A stretch of 64,000 bases of DNA from Aquificales bacterium (lineage in GTDB: Bacteria; Aquificota; Aquificia; Aquificales; Aquificaceae): positions 1 to 64,000 of the forward strand of contig JALWBR010000022.1 of assembly GCA_027037055.1 (NCBI GenBank), written 5' to 3'. The notes under the pieces were generated by a model. That model ran no database searches. It was given only the letters and a program-made list of their open reading frames with translations, and had not been told where the DNA came from. The stretch's first letter is position 1, and each line of letters opens with the position of its first letter. The position numbers and the translations under genes were made by a program. Below are positions 15,982 to 25,088 of the stretch, piece after piece.

Positions 15982-18960
15982 ATGTTCAGTGAAAACTTAT
16001 TGTCCGCAAAATCAGCGGAATACTTAGAAAAGGCTAAGGAGATAGCAAGGCAAAGGAACAGCTCAAAGGTGGATACGGATCACCTGCTATTAGCCCTTAT
16101 ATCCGACGAGTCTTCTCCCCTATCAAAGTACATTGAAAAAAGAGGCATACCGAGGGAAGAGTTTATAAGGAAAGTAAGAGAGTACCTTGATCATCTTGAG
16201 GAACAAATTAAAAAAGCTGTGGATCAGGAAGCAAAACATCTCATTGATTTAAGAAGCAAGATAATGCAGATAAAGTCGGATATAGGCAACATTCAATATG
16301 AGCTTAATAAGATAAGAAAAGCAAAGGCGGAATTAGAGAGGGAGATAGAAAGGGCAAGGATATACGGAGATATATGGAGCGCGGAAAGACTTAGGATGGA
16401 ACTTAGACAGCTGGAAGCGGTTGAATCCAATTACAGAAAGCAGATTGAAAGCGTGGAAAGGAGTCTTTTATCCGTATTTGATAAAAAGGATGTTGAGGAT
16501 TTCATTAATAACAGACTCTCCATAGACGGACTCATAAGAAGGGCGGTTGAGAAATCGTCCTTGGCGGAACAGGCGAAGGAGATTGGTATATCAAAGGAGA
16601 GGATTACGGATCTGATAGGTGAAAAGGTCTTCGGTAAAAAACCCGCCTTTGATTACAGCGAGAACCTGATAAAGGTTATGGAAAATGCCCAAGAGAAAGC
16701 TGTTTCGGAAGGGGAAAGCCAAGTACTACCCTCCCACATATCAGCCTCGCTTATAGAGGCTAAGGATACGGTGGGGGGTAAGTTAATAAATCAAGCCTTA
16801 GGAGGTGAAAAGGGTATGAAGGATGTAACCCAAGAATTAAAAGAGGAAGAGAAGTCTCCGTTGGAGAGGTTCGGGGTTAACCTGACTCAGATGGCAAGGG
16901 AGGGTAAACTTGATCCCGTACTCGGAAGGGAAAAGGAGATAAATCAGGTTATAGAGGTACTCTTGAGAAGGACTAAGAATAATCCCGTGTTGGTGGGAGA
17001 TCCGGGTGTAGGTAAAACTGCGATAGTGGAGGGTCTTGCCCAGAGAATAGTTGCAAAAGAGGTACCACCCGAATTGCAGGATAAGGAGATCATAGGTATA
17101 GATATGGGTTCCCTACTTGCTGGATCAAAGTACAGGGGAGAATTTGAAGAAAGGCTGAAAAGCTTGCTTGATGAGGTAAAGCAAAAAGAGAACACCATAC
17201 TTTTCATAGATGAGATACATACGGTAGTAGGTGCGGGTAAGGCGGAGGGAGCGGTTGATGCTGCAAACATGATGAAACCCGCACTGGCAAGGGGTGAGAT
17301 AAGGGTAATAGGTGCTACAACCGTTGATGAATACAGGAAGTACATTGAAAAGGATCCCGCCCTTGAAAGGAGATTCCAACCCATATATGTGGATGAACCA
17401 ACAGAAGAAGATACAATTGAAATACTAAAAGGTTTAAGAAGTAAACTTGAACAGCATCACAAGGTAAAAATAAGTGATGAAGCCATAGAGGCGGCGGTAA
17501 AGTTAACGAAAAGATATGTAACCTTCAGGAAGTTACCAGACAAAGCTATTGACGCTCTTGATCAAGCATCCGCTAAGAAGAAACTTTCTATAATCAGTCC
17601 TTCACCAGAAGTACAGGAGATAGAAAGAAAGATAAAGAATCTTGAAGAGGAGATAATGAAGGCAAACCTTGAAGGTAATTATGAAAGGGAAGCACAGTTA
17701 AAGATTGAAAAGGCAAATCTTGAAAAGAAAAGGGAGGAACTCCTAAGAGAATCCTCGGGTATAGATCTGAGAATAAAATCCTTAAAGGATAGGATAGAGG
17801 AACTTGATGCGGAGATAGTAAAGGCTGCGGAGAAAGGCGATTATGAAAGGGAAGCCCAACTAAAGATTGAAAAGGTCAACCTTGAAAAGGAACTTAAGAC
17901 CTTGGAAAGTCAGAAGATGCAAGAGATGGTTGTTACATGGGATGATGTGGCAAGGGTGGTCTCCGAGTGGACTGGTATCCCCCTCTCAAGGTTAAAGGAG
18001 GAAGAAAAGGAAAGGTTGCTTCACCTTGAAGATGAACTGCACAAAAGGGTCATAGATCAGGAGCACGCGGTAAAGGCGGTGGCGGAGGCAATAAGAAGGG
18101 CAAGGGCAGGACTTAAGGATCCGAGAAGACCCATAGCCAGTTTCCTTTTCTTAGGTCCCACCGGTGTGGGTAAAACGGAACTCTCAAAGAGTTTGGCGGA
18201 GCTTCTCTTCGGTTCGGAAGATGCACTTATAAGGCTTGACATGTCGGAGTTTAAGGAAGAGCACAGCGTTGCAAAACTGATAGGTGCGCCTCCTGGGTAT
18301 GTGGGATACGAGGAAGGAGGTAAACTGACTGAGGCTGTAAGGAGAAAGCCTTACTCAGTTATACTATTGGATGAAATTGAGAAGGCTCACCCGAGGGTTT
18401 TTGATCTCTTCCTACAGGTACTTGACGATGGGAGGCTGACCGACTCCCACGGAAGGACCGTTGATTTTAGAAACACGGTGATAATAATGACATCAAATAT
18501 AGGTTCTCAGTATCTGCTCAATATACCCGTTGATGCTTCGGAAGAAATTGTAAACATAGAGTTCAATAAAGCTCAAGAGAGGGTTTTGGAAGAATTAAAG
18601 CATTTCTTCAGACCAGAGTTCTTAAACAGGGTTGATGAAATTATTGTCTTTAAACCTTTAACCATGAAGGAGCTTTCACAGATCATAGATCTTATCATTG
18701 CGGATATAAATAAAAGGCTTGCGGAAAGGAATATAAATGTGGTACTTACGGAAAATGCAAAAAAAGAACTCGTTACAAGGGGTTACGATCCCGCCTTCGG
18801 AGCAAGACCTTTAAAGAGAACCGTTCAAAAGTATATAGAGACACCCTTAGCGGATAGAATAATAAGGGGAGATATAAAGGAAGGAGAAGAAGTGCTTGTG
18901 GATCTTGAAAACGGTGAGTTCAGGTTTATTAAAAAAGAATCACAAGAAAAGGTCGGGTGA
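15982..18960 (+). CDS. clpB: ClpB disaggregase, enlarged
   Basis: A 992-aa AAA+ chaperone that resolubilises aggregated proteins with DnaK; ClpBs are commonly about 860 aa. Order of parts: Clp N-terminal repeat (1-about 70), an extra long coiled coil (about 70-165), the second part of the N-domain, nucleotide-binding domain 1 with Walker A GDPGVGKT at about 339, a coiled middle domain (about 545-650), nucleotide-binding domain 2 with Walker A GPTGVGKT at about 725, and a C-terminal D2 small domain. The extra length comes from the N-terminal coiled coil and a duplicated segment in the middle domain: YEREAQLKIEK occurs at about 567 and 621. Promoter and ribosome site are strong. A 47-aa membrane ORF follows. 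Confidence 0.95.
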   Translation: MFSENLLSAKSAEYLEKAKEIARQRNSSKVDTDHLLLALISDESSPLSKYIEKRGIPREEFIRKVREYLDHLEEQIKKAVDQEAKHLIDLRSKIMQIKSDIGNIQYELNKIRKAKAELEREIERARIYGDIWSAERLRMELRQLEAVESNYRKQIESVERSLLSVFDKKDVEDFINNRLSIDGLIRRAVEKSSLAEQAKEIGISKERITDLIGEKVFGKKPAFDYSENLIKVMENAQEKAVSEGESQVLPSHISASLIEAKDTVGGKLINQALGGEKGMKDVTQELKEEEKSPLERFGVNLTQMAREGKLDPVLGREKEINQVIEVLLRRTKNNPVLVGDPGVGKTAIVEGLAQRIVAKEVPPELQDKEIIGIDMGSLLAGSKYRGEFEERLKSLLDEVKQKENTILFIDEIHTVVGAGKAEGAVDAANMMKPALARGEIRVIGATTVDEYRKYIEKDPALERRFQPIYVDEPTEEDTIEILKGLRSKLEQHHKVKISDEAIEAAVKLTKRYVTFRKLPDKAIDALDQASAKKKLSIISPSPEVQEIERKIKNLEEEIMKANLEGNYEREAQLKIEKANLEKKREELLRESSGIDLRIKSLKDRIEELDAEIVKAAEKGDYEREAQLKIEKVNLEKELKTLESQKMQEMVVTWDDVARVVSEWTGIPLSRLKEEEKERLLHLEDELHKRVIDQEHAVKAVAEAIRRARAGLKDPRRPIASFLFLGPTGVGKTELSKSLAELLFGSEDALIRLDMSEFKEEHSVAKLIGAPPGYVGYEEGGKLTEAVRRKPYSVILLDEIEKAHPRVFDLFLQVLDDGRLTDSHGRTVDFRNTVIIMTSNIGSQYLLNIPVDASEEIVNIEFNKAQERVLEELKHFFRPEFLNRVDEIIVFKPLTMKELSQIIDLIIADINKRLAERNINVVLTENAKKELVTRGYDPAFGARPLKRTVQKYIETPLADRIIRGDIKEGEEVLVDLENGEFRFIKKESQEKVG

Positions 18961-18987
18961 TAGAATAAATGGGAGAGGGGGTGTGTT

Positions 18988-19131
18988 ATGAGATTAAGCA
19001 AAAAATCCTTGGTATTGGTGTCCGCCCTGTTTATTTTGGGTCTGTTTATGCTCTTCAGCCTCATACAGTCAAGCAGAACGGAGGTGCAAAGATCCCTTGA
19101 AACTCATAATATTTACAACTTGAATGAGTAA
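18988..19131 (+). CDS. 47-aa membrane microprotein
   Basis: A short ORF 27 bases after clpB that overlaps the rnhC start by 8 bases. It has a basic N-terminus (MRLSKKS), a hydrophobic helix of about 18 residues (LVLVSALFILGLFMLFSL), then a polar tail. This fits an N-terminally anchored single-pass protein or a signal anchor. A G-rich GGGGGTG lies 5-11 bases before ATG and could serve as ribosome site. The overlap with rnhC suggests translational coupling. No family was recognised. The alternative is that it is merely a leader ORF for rnhC translation. Confidence 0.5.
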   Translation: MRLSKKSLVLVSALFILGLFMLFSLIQSSRTEVQRSLETHNIYNLNE

Positions 19132-19999
19132 TACGGTTATAAGGATTGATCCGAAAAGGTCGGAAGATCTTAAAAATTTCCTGCTCGGGCTGAAGGATGC
19201 ATCGGAGAGGAAGGTTAAAAATGCCCTGTGGTCCTTGAGGATTGAAGAAAATTATGTAACCTTTTATAAGTCGGGAAAGGTACTTCTGCAGGGAAAGGAA
19301 ACGGATAAAATAAAGGAACTCATAGAAGGAACATTCGGAGAAGGGCTTGAACCTGCGGACTGGTACATAGGTATTGACGAAGCGGGGAAGGGAGATACCT
19401 TCGGAGGCATTGTTGTTTGCGGTGTAATGATAAAGAGGGATTGTCTGAGATATCTTGAAAGGTTTCCCATCAGGGATTCTAAGACAATGAAGGATAAAAG
19501 GATTGAAACCGTTTTAAAGGATATAGAAAAGAGAGTTCCCAAATCATGTATAAAGAAGGTATGCGCGGATATAAATGCGGAAAATTACAACAGACTGCGC
19601 GACATTACTGGTGATGTGAATCTATTATTGTTAAATCTTTACAGAAAGGTTCTTTCCGAACTGCTTAAGCACAGGGAAGGCAAAGGTATTATATACATTG
19701 ACAGGTTTACGGATGAAGAAAGGACGAAGAAGTTTTTTGATTTCATTAAAGAAGATAAGCTTGTCATTGAAAGCGGAGGAGAAAAATATATGCCCGTTGC
19801 CCTCGCTTCAATGTTTGCGAGATTAAGATTTAAGAAACAGATAGAAGACATTGGAAAAACAACGGGAGTTAAAATTCCTCTCGGAAGCAGTGATGAAAGG
19901 ATTCCTTCCGTCCTCATTGAACTGCGGAATAGGGGTATAGACCTTAAACGGGTTGCAAAACTTCACTTCGGTAATGTTAATAAAATATTGTCAGGATGA
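19124..19999 (+). CDS. rnhC: Ribonuclease HIII
   Basis: A 291-aa RNase HIII, which cleaves RNA in RNA-DNA hybrids. The N-terminal about 75 residues form the TBP-like substrate-binding domain that separates HIII from HII. The catalytic domain begins with IGIDEAGKGDTFGG (D85, E86), where HIII has GKGD in place of the GRG of HII. DSKTM follows, with a later acidic cluster (YIDRFTDEE). The start overlaps the 47-aa ORF by 8 bases, and the stop overlaps trmD in an ATGA-type junction (4 bases). Confidence 0.92.
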   Translation: MSNTVIRIDPKRSEDLKNFLLGLKDASERKVKNALWSLRIEENYVTFYKSGKVLLQGKETDKIKELIEGTFGEGLEPADWYIGIDEAGKGDTFGGIVVCGVMIKRDCLRYLERFPIRDSKTMKDKRIETVLKDIEKRVPKSCIKKVCADINAENYNRLRDITGDVNLLLLNLYRKVLSELLKHREGKGIIYIDRFTDEERTKKFFDFIKEDKLVIESGGEKYMPVALASMFARLRFKKQIEDIGKTTGVKIPLGSSDERIPSVLIELRNRGIDLKRVAKLHFGNVNKILSG

Positions 20000-20748
20000 A
20001 ATTTTTCATACTTACCATATTCCCTCAAATAATTGAATGCTACTGCGAATTCGGAATAGTAAAACAGGCAATAAAGAAAGGTAAGCTAAGTGTTGAAGCA
20101 ATAGATCTGAGGAAATATGCGGATAAGGGTATGGTTGACGATGTACCCTACGGCGGAGTTCCGGGTATGGTTCTTAAACCCGAACCCATATACAACGCCT
20201 ATGAGGATATAATGTCAAGGGGTCATAAACCCTATACCCTTATAACCGAACCTTGGGGCAGGAAGATAGATCAACCCTTTTTTGAAAAACTGAGTACAAA
20301 AAAGGAAATTCTCATAATATGTGGAAGATATGAAGGGGTGGATGAGAGGGTTAAAAAAATAGTTGATGAAGAGATATCATTGGGAGATTTTGTACTTTCT
20401 GGTGGTGAGATAACCGCACTCGCAGTTATAGACGGTGTGGCAAGACTGTTACCGGATGTCTTGGGGGATGAGAAAAGTCTTGAGGAAGATTCCTTCGGAA
20501 GAAGGTGGCTCGGATACCCTGTTTATACGAGACCGAGAGAATTTAAAGGTATGAAAGTTCCCGAAGTCCTTCTTAGTGGTAATCACAAACTCATTGATCT
20601 TTGGCTGCTGTGGAAAAGGATTGAGCAAACTTACAAAAAAAGGAGGGATCTTATTCCCAAGAATCTTACACCCCTTGAAAGGGAGATCCTTAAAAATATT
20701 AAAGAAGGTAAAAACTTTGAAGATTGGATAAAGGAAAAGAAGCTTTAA
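19996..20748 (+). CDS. trmD: tRNA (guanine-N1-)-methyltransferase
   Basis: A 250-aa SPOUT-fold enzyme that methylates G37 of tRNAs with a G36 to prevent frameshifting. The diagnostic knot motifs are ICGRYEGVDERV and ISLGDFVLSGGE. The N-terminal segment reads DDVPYGGVPGMV, where most homologues have GGGPGM, a mild variation. Translation is coupled to rnhC by a 4-base overlap. The usual partners rpsP, rimM and rplS are not next to it. The stop overlaps convergent recN by 4 bases. Confidence 0.95.
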   Translation: MKFFILTIFPQIIECYCEFGIVKQAIKKGKLSVEAIDLRKYADKGMVDDVPYGGVPGMVLKPEPIYNAYEDIMSRGHKPYTLITEPWGRKIDQPFFEKLSTKKEILIICGRYEGVDERVKKIVDEEISLGDFVLSGGEITALAVIDGVARLLPDVLGDEKSLEEDSFGRRWLGYPVYTRPREFKGMKVPEVLLSGNHKLIDLWLLWKRIEQTYKKRRDLIPKNLTPLEREILKNIKEGKNFEDWIKEKKL

Positions 20749-22298
20749 GATCTTACCTCCTCCAACAGCTCCTCAGCCCCTCTTAGTGTACTTTCAGATT
20801 TTAGACCCATTAGCCTTGCTATTTCCTCAACCCTCTCCTCCTGAGAAAGCATCCTTACCGATATACCTTCCCTTCCCTTGGAGGTTACAAAAAACACATC
20901 ACCGCAGGCTGCAATGGGGGCGGAATGGGTAATTATAATAATCTGGTTTTTACCTGCGAGTCTTCTTATCATCCTTGCAAGCTTAAGGGAAGTCTCTCCG
21001 CTTATGCCCGTATCAACCTCATCAAATATATATGTACCGGACGGAGGTTTTAAGAGGGCAAGGGCAAAGGCAAGCCTTGATAATTCTCCTCCGGATACAA
21101 CCTCCTCAAGGGACTTGGGTTCCCCACCGACAGAGTTAAAGAGGAATTCTATCCTGTCTATGCCGTATCTCGTAAGATTTCCTTCCCTTATATCAACATC
21201 AAAAACCGCATCCTCAAGATTAAGGGCTTTCAATATATCCGTGACTCCCTTCTTGAATTCTTTCACCGCTTCCCGTCTCCTTTTACTCAAATCCCTTGCC
21301 ATATTAAGAACTTCTCCTTCCCTACGCCTTATCTCCGCTTCAAGCCTCAACAGTTCCCTTTCCAAGTCTTCTGCATCTTTCAGCCTCTCCTTGAACGCCT
21401 TAACTTCCTTATAAATCTGCCCGTAAGGTTTCCTGTTCCTTCTTTCAAGCAGTTGAATCCTGTAGATCTTTTCATTTAATTCATCAATACTGGAATAATC
21501 AATATCGGGTATCTTTGAAGAAAGAAGTTTTACCCCTTCCAGTATTTTATCCTTGAATAACTCAAGACCTTCCGCAAAGGAAGATACATCCTTATCATTT
21601 ATACTTTTAAGCTCGGAGATTATCTTACTCAGTGTATTGTAAAGGGAATTGTCCCTGTAATAAAGGTCGTTAAGTATATTTTCAAGTGATCTTCCGAGTC
21701 TTTCCTTTTCCGCAAGATCTTCTATCTCTCTCTTAACGGTTTCGTACTCATCGGGTGATAAACCCACTGACTCAATCTCAGCCAATATAGATTCCATAAT
21801 TTCTTTCTCTCTCATAAAGTTGTCCATCTCTTCCTTGAGGGCATCATACTTCTTTTTAAGATCAGTGAGATTGTCATAGTAGGTGCACAGTTCATCCCTC
21901 AAGTTTATGAGACCCGCAAACTCATCAAGTATATCCCTTCTGTAATCGTGTCTGAAAAGGCTGAGATGATCATTCTGACCGTGGATGAGAATTTGGTCTT
22001 TGACCGTTTCGGAAACAGTGGAGAAGGTACTTGTCCTGCCGTTAATATAAAAACGGCTCCTTCCTCCCTTTATCTCTCTTCCTATGATTAGGGGTTCTTC
22101 CTCACCTGTATCCAATTCAATCTCCACATAAGTTCCCTCTTCATAATTTCCCTTCTTTCCGAGAACAAAGGATATGGCTTCAATTATCATAGACTTACCC
22201 GTTCCGCTTTCTCCCGTTATAACATTTATACCTTTACCGAACTCAACCTCCGTATCCCTTATAAGAAGGAACTTTTTTATATTTACCCATCTAAGCAT
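20745..22298 (-). CDS. recN: DNA repair protein RecN
   Basis: A 517-aa SMC-like ATPase involved in double-strand break repair. The Walker A motif GESGTGKS is at 29-36. Coiled-coil arms occupy about 150-340. The ABC signature VSGGELSRLAFAL and the Walker B YIFDEVDTGISGE are near residues 370-410. It is somewhat shorter than the usual about 550 aa, mainly in the coiled arms. It follows the prohibitin-like gene by 1 base in the same direction. Confidence 0.93.
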   Translation of the reverse strand: MLRWVNIKKFLLIRDTEVEFGKGINVITGESGTGKSMIIEAISFVLGKKGNYEEGTYVEIELDTGEEEPLIIGREIKGGRSRFYINGRTSTFSTVSETVKDQILIHGQNDHLSLFRHDYRRDILDEFAGLINLRDELCTYYDNLTDLKKKYDALKEEMDNFMREKEIMESILAEIESVGLSPDEYETVKREIEDLAEKERLGRSLENILNDLYYRDNSLYNTLSKIISELKSINDKDVSSFAEGLELFKDKILEGVKLLSSKIPDIDYSSIDELNEKIYRIQLLERRNRKPYGQIYKEVKAFKERLKDAEDLERELLRLEAEIRRREGEVLNMARDLSKRRREAVKEFKKGVTDILKALNLEDAVFDVDIREGNLTRYGIDRIEFLFNSVGGEPKSLEEVVSGGELSRLAFALALLKPPSGTYIFDEVDTGISGETSLKLARMIRRLAGKNQIIIITHSAPIAACGDVFFVTSKGREGISVRMLSQEERVEEIARLMGLKSESTLRGAEELLEEVRS

Positions 22299-22299
22299 G

Positions 22300-23148
22300 C
22301 TACTTCTTCTGGGTAGGAAGATTTATAATAGGAGTCATCTTTGTATCGTAGGGTATAAGTATTATTGTATTGTTTCCGCTCTCTGCATACTCCTTTATAT
22401 TTTCAAGGAATTTCCACATGAGGTACTCCCTCGTAAGGGACCCAGCTATTATCCTGTTCGCTTCTGCAATACCTCCTGCCTCTATCTTTTTCCTTTCCGC
22501 TTCCAGCTTTTCCTTTTCAACAAGAAACTTCATCCTCTCCGCTTCCTCGTATGCCCTTCTCTTTTGTTCTATAGCCTCAACTACCTTGGGAGGCAGTTTA
22601 ATATCCCTAATAAGTATCTCATCAAGGAGAATATATCTCTTTTCAAGCTCGCCAGAGACCTTTTCAACCAGCTTCTTCTGGATCAGATCCCTCTCCTGAT
22701 ATACCTGTGAACTGTCAAGGGCTGCAATAACATCCCTCACCGCGGATCTTATAACGGGTTTTATAATCCTGTCTTCGTAATCCTTTCCGTACTCCACATA
22801 TATCTCAGAAGCCTTGTCAGGAACGATCTTGTAAAGGGTCGTAAGCTCAACATTGATGGTCAATCCGTCCTTTGATAGGGCATTAATTGAGTTTCCTCCC
22901 GTCATATCATAGCTGTGAGTCCTCACACTCATCTTCTCAACGGTTTGAATAAAGGGAATAATAAAGTGCAAACCTGGTTTAAGTTCCTCCCTTTCTGCCT
23001 TTCCGAGGGTAAGTTTGACACCCACATATCCGCTTTCAATCACAACAAAGGGAGAGGAAAGGAATGCAAAAACAACGAAAAGAATGACTACCGCAGGAAT
23101 TAGTATATTCAAAAAAGAAAGTTTCTTTACCCTTGGAGGTTCCTCCAT
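22300..23148 (-). CDS. Prohibitin/SPFH-domain membrane protein
   Basis: A 282-aa protein with a cytoplasmic N-terminus, one transmembrane helix (about 15-38) and an SPFH (band 7) domain starting at VVIESGYVGVKLTLG. A Glu/Lys/Ala-rich coiled coil follows (about 190-245). Family members (prohibitin, HflC/HflK, stomatin) form large rings in the membrane, often controlling proteases such as FtsH. The overall pattern is closest to prohibitins. The residues V.IEQKRRAYEEAERMKF mark the usual coiled segment. No HflK partner is adjacent. It sits between PilZ and recN genes on one strand. Confidence 0.85.
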   Translation of the reverse strand: MEEPPRVKKLSFLNILIPAVVILFVVFAFLSSPFVVIESGYVGVKLTLGKAEREELKPGLHFIIPFIQTVEKMSVRTHSYDMTGGNSINALSKDGLTINVELTTLYKIVPDKASEIYVEYGKDYEDRIIKPVIRSAVRDVIAALDSSQVYQERDLIQKKLVEKVSGELEKRYILLDEILIRDIKLPPKVVEAIEQKRRAYEEAERMKFLVEKEKLEAERKKIEAGGIAEANRIIAGSLTREYLMWKFLENIKEYAESGNNTIILIPYDTKMTPIINLPTQKK

Positions 23149-23164
23149 AAGGTTAGATTATAAC

Positions 23165-23776
23165 TCATCCCTCTGTTAACATTTCTCTGACCCTGCTGTA
23201 TATGTAAAACCTTATTTTAACCCTGTCACTGTCTTCAACATCCATTTCAAAACCTATCTTGTATCTTCCGTCTGGTCTTTCTACCACATTAACAACATAA
23301 GCGGTTCCTTCAACCTTCACCCTTTCAACGGGTAAATTCATTTTAAAGCTTACCTGTTTACCCGCAAGCTCATCTATTATCTCTTCGTCCTTTACGATTA
23401 TGGCAAATCCCCCCTCTGAAACATCATGGGCATTGTAATAATAGGGATGATCACCTATAAGAAGGTTTATCTCTACGGGATGGTCCTCAGAAGTTAAAGC
23501 CCTCACCGTCTCCCTGTCTCCTATGGACTCCTTAGGCTTGAGATCCGGCAAAGAGAATATAACCTCCCTCTCCGCCTTTCCTATTATCCTGACAGGAAGG
23601 ATGAAAGTCTTGTATCCGAGATAAACAGTTTTACCGATGAGGGCATACTTAACAAAGTTGGGAGATGTTTCAAGAAAAAGTTTTTCATCTTCTATCTTTT
23701 TCCTTTTTGCCTTAGCATGATAAAGAAACTTCTTACCTTCAACATAGATATAGAGATCTATGTTTCTGTCTTCCAA
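23165..23776 (-). CDS. PilZ-domain protein (YcgR-like c-di-GMP receptor)
   Basis: A 203-aa protein. The N-terminal about 90 residues look like a YcgR-type beta domain. The C-terminal PilZ domain has both c-di-GMP motifs: an RxxxR-type pair near R-E-T-V-R and the D-V-S-x-x-G motif (AHDVSEGGFAI). PilZ proteins bind cyclic di-GMP and often brake flagella or alter surface behaviour. A GAF-GGDEF diguanylate cyclase is encoded 4 kb away and flagellar genes lie further on, which fits but does not prove a motility role. The gene follows murF by one base. Confidence 0.8.
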   Translation of the reverse strand: MEDRNIDLYIYVEGKKFLYHAKAKRKKIEDEKLFLETSPNFVKYALIGKTVYLGYKTFILPVRIIGKAEREVIFSLPDLKPKESIGDRETVRALTSEDHPVEINLLIGDHPYYYNAHDVSEGGFAIIVKDEEIIDELAGKQVSFKMNLPVERVKVEGTAYVVNVVERPDGRYKIGFEMDVEDSDRVKIRFYIYSRVREMLTEG

Positions 23777-23777
23777 A

Positions 23778-25088
23778 TTATGCCTCCCGCACTAAGTAAT
23801 TTACTATACCCTCCATAGCCATACCCCTTGAACCCTTCACAAGGAAAACCGTATCCCTTTTATCCATTTTATCAACTTCTGCAAGTATATCGGCTTTTGT
23901 TTCCGTATATTTAGCGGATTTGTGTCTTTTTACTGTTTCCTCCCATGCGTATATCATCTCTTTACCGTAAAATATAACCTTGTCAATATCAAGACCTGCT
24001 ATAAAAATGCCCGCTTCCCTGTGTAGCTTCTCGCTGAAGTCTCCAAGCTCAAGCATATCTCCAAGGATTGCAACCTTTCTGCACGGAAAGAGGGAAAGGG
24101 TTTTTAGGGCATTCTTTAAAGATAAAGGGTTTGAATTGTAGGAGTCATCTATAACATAGTAATCTTTAACTTTAATAATCCTCATCCTCCCGGGAACACC
24201 CTTGAAATCTTTTAACAGGGGAATAATATCCGTAACCTTCATTCCCAATGCCTTGAGTACACAGGCTGAGGCAAGCACATTCTCAACTATACCTATATTA
24301 ACCACAGGGACAAAGGCTTCTTTACCCATAAGTAAAAACCTCGTCCCTTCAAAACTTACTGTTATATCAGAAGCCTCCACATCGCCTCCCCTTCCGAAGG
24401 TTATAACCCTAAAATCCCCTTCAACCCTATCCTTTATATTTACCGGTACTATAAGTGTGTCCTCCTCTCCCATAAATGCTGAAATCTCTAAATTGCCCCT
24501 TATCACACCTTCAAGATCGCCGAAAGTTTCAAGATGTTCTTCTCCTATCGCAGTTACAACTCCTACGGAAGGTTTTGTTATCTCCGTCAACTCCTTAACA
24601 TCGCCCACCGCACTCGCCCCGTGTTCAAGAACCCAATAGTCCGCATCAGTATCCATGTTTAATATACACAGGGGAAGCCCTATTCTTGAATTCATATTAC
24701 CTTCCGTTTTCTCCGTCCTCCCGAAATGGCTTAAAACATAATGAATCAACTCCTTCGTAGTAGTCTTCCCAGCGGATCCCGTAACCCCTATAACCTTACC
24801 CTTAAAAGACTCTCTTTTATACTTTGCTAAGTACTTAAGGGCCTCTACTGTATCTTTAACAATCACTTGAGGTAAGGAAACATCAACCTTTTTTGAAACC
24901 AACGCACCAGCTCCCCCCTTCCTTTTCACTTCCTCCAAAAAATCGTGTCCGTCATACTTGCTACCTTCTATAGCTATAAAACATTCCCCCTTCCTTATTT
25001 TTCTACTGTCAATGGAAAAACCCATAACTTCCCTGTCCTCTCCTACAAGCTCACCCCCTACTATTTTCGCAATCTCCCTTAGTCTCAT
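23778..25088 (-). CDS. murF: UDP-N-acetylmuramoyl-tripeptide--D-alanyl-D-alanine ligase
   Basis: A 436-aa Mur ligase that adds D-Ala-D-Ala to the peptidoglycan precursor in the cytoplasm. Visible features are the N-terminal domain with SIDSRKI.KGE.FIAI, the P-loop GVTGSAGKTTTKE, the N.NSRIGLP motif and the DDSYNSNPLS motif in the C-terminal domain. The start overlaps the surE stop by 4 bases. The rest of the dcw cluster (mraY, murD, ftsW) is absent here. Confidence 0.95.
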   Translation of the reverse strand: MRLREIAKIVGGELVGEDREVMGFSIDSRKIRKGECFIAIEGSKYDGHDFLEEVKRKGGAGALVSKKVDVSLPQVIVKDTVEALKYLAKYKRESFKGKVIGVTGSAGKTTTKELIHYVLSHFGRTEKTEGNMNSRIGLPLCILNMDTDADYWVLEHGASAVGDVKELTEITKPSVGVVTAIGEEHLETFGDLEGVIRGNLEISAFMGEEDTLIVPVNIKDRVEGDFRVITFGRGGDVEASDITVSFEGTRFLLMGKEAFVPVVNIGIVENVLASACVLKALGMKVTDIIPLLKDFKGVPGRMRIIKVKDYYVIDDSYNSNPLSLKNALKTLSLFPCRKVAILGDMLELGDFSEKLHREAGIFIAGLDIDKVIFYGKEMIYAWEETVKRHKSAKYTETKADILAEVDKMDKRDTVFLVKGSRGMAMEGIVNYLVREA

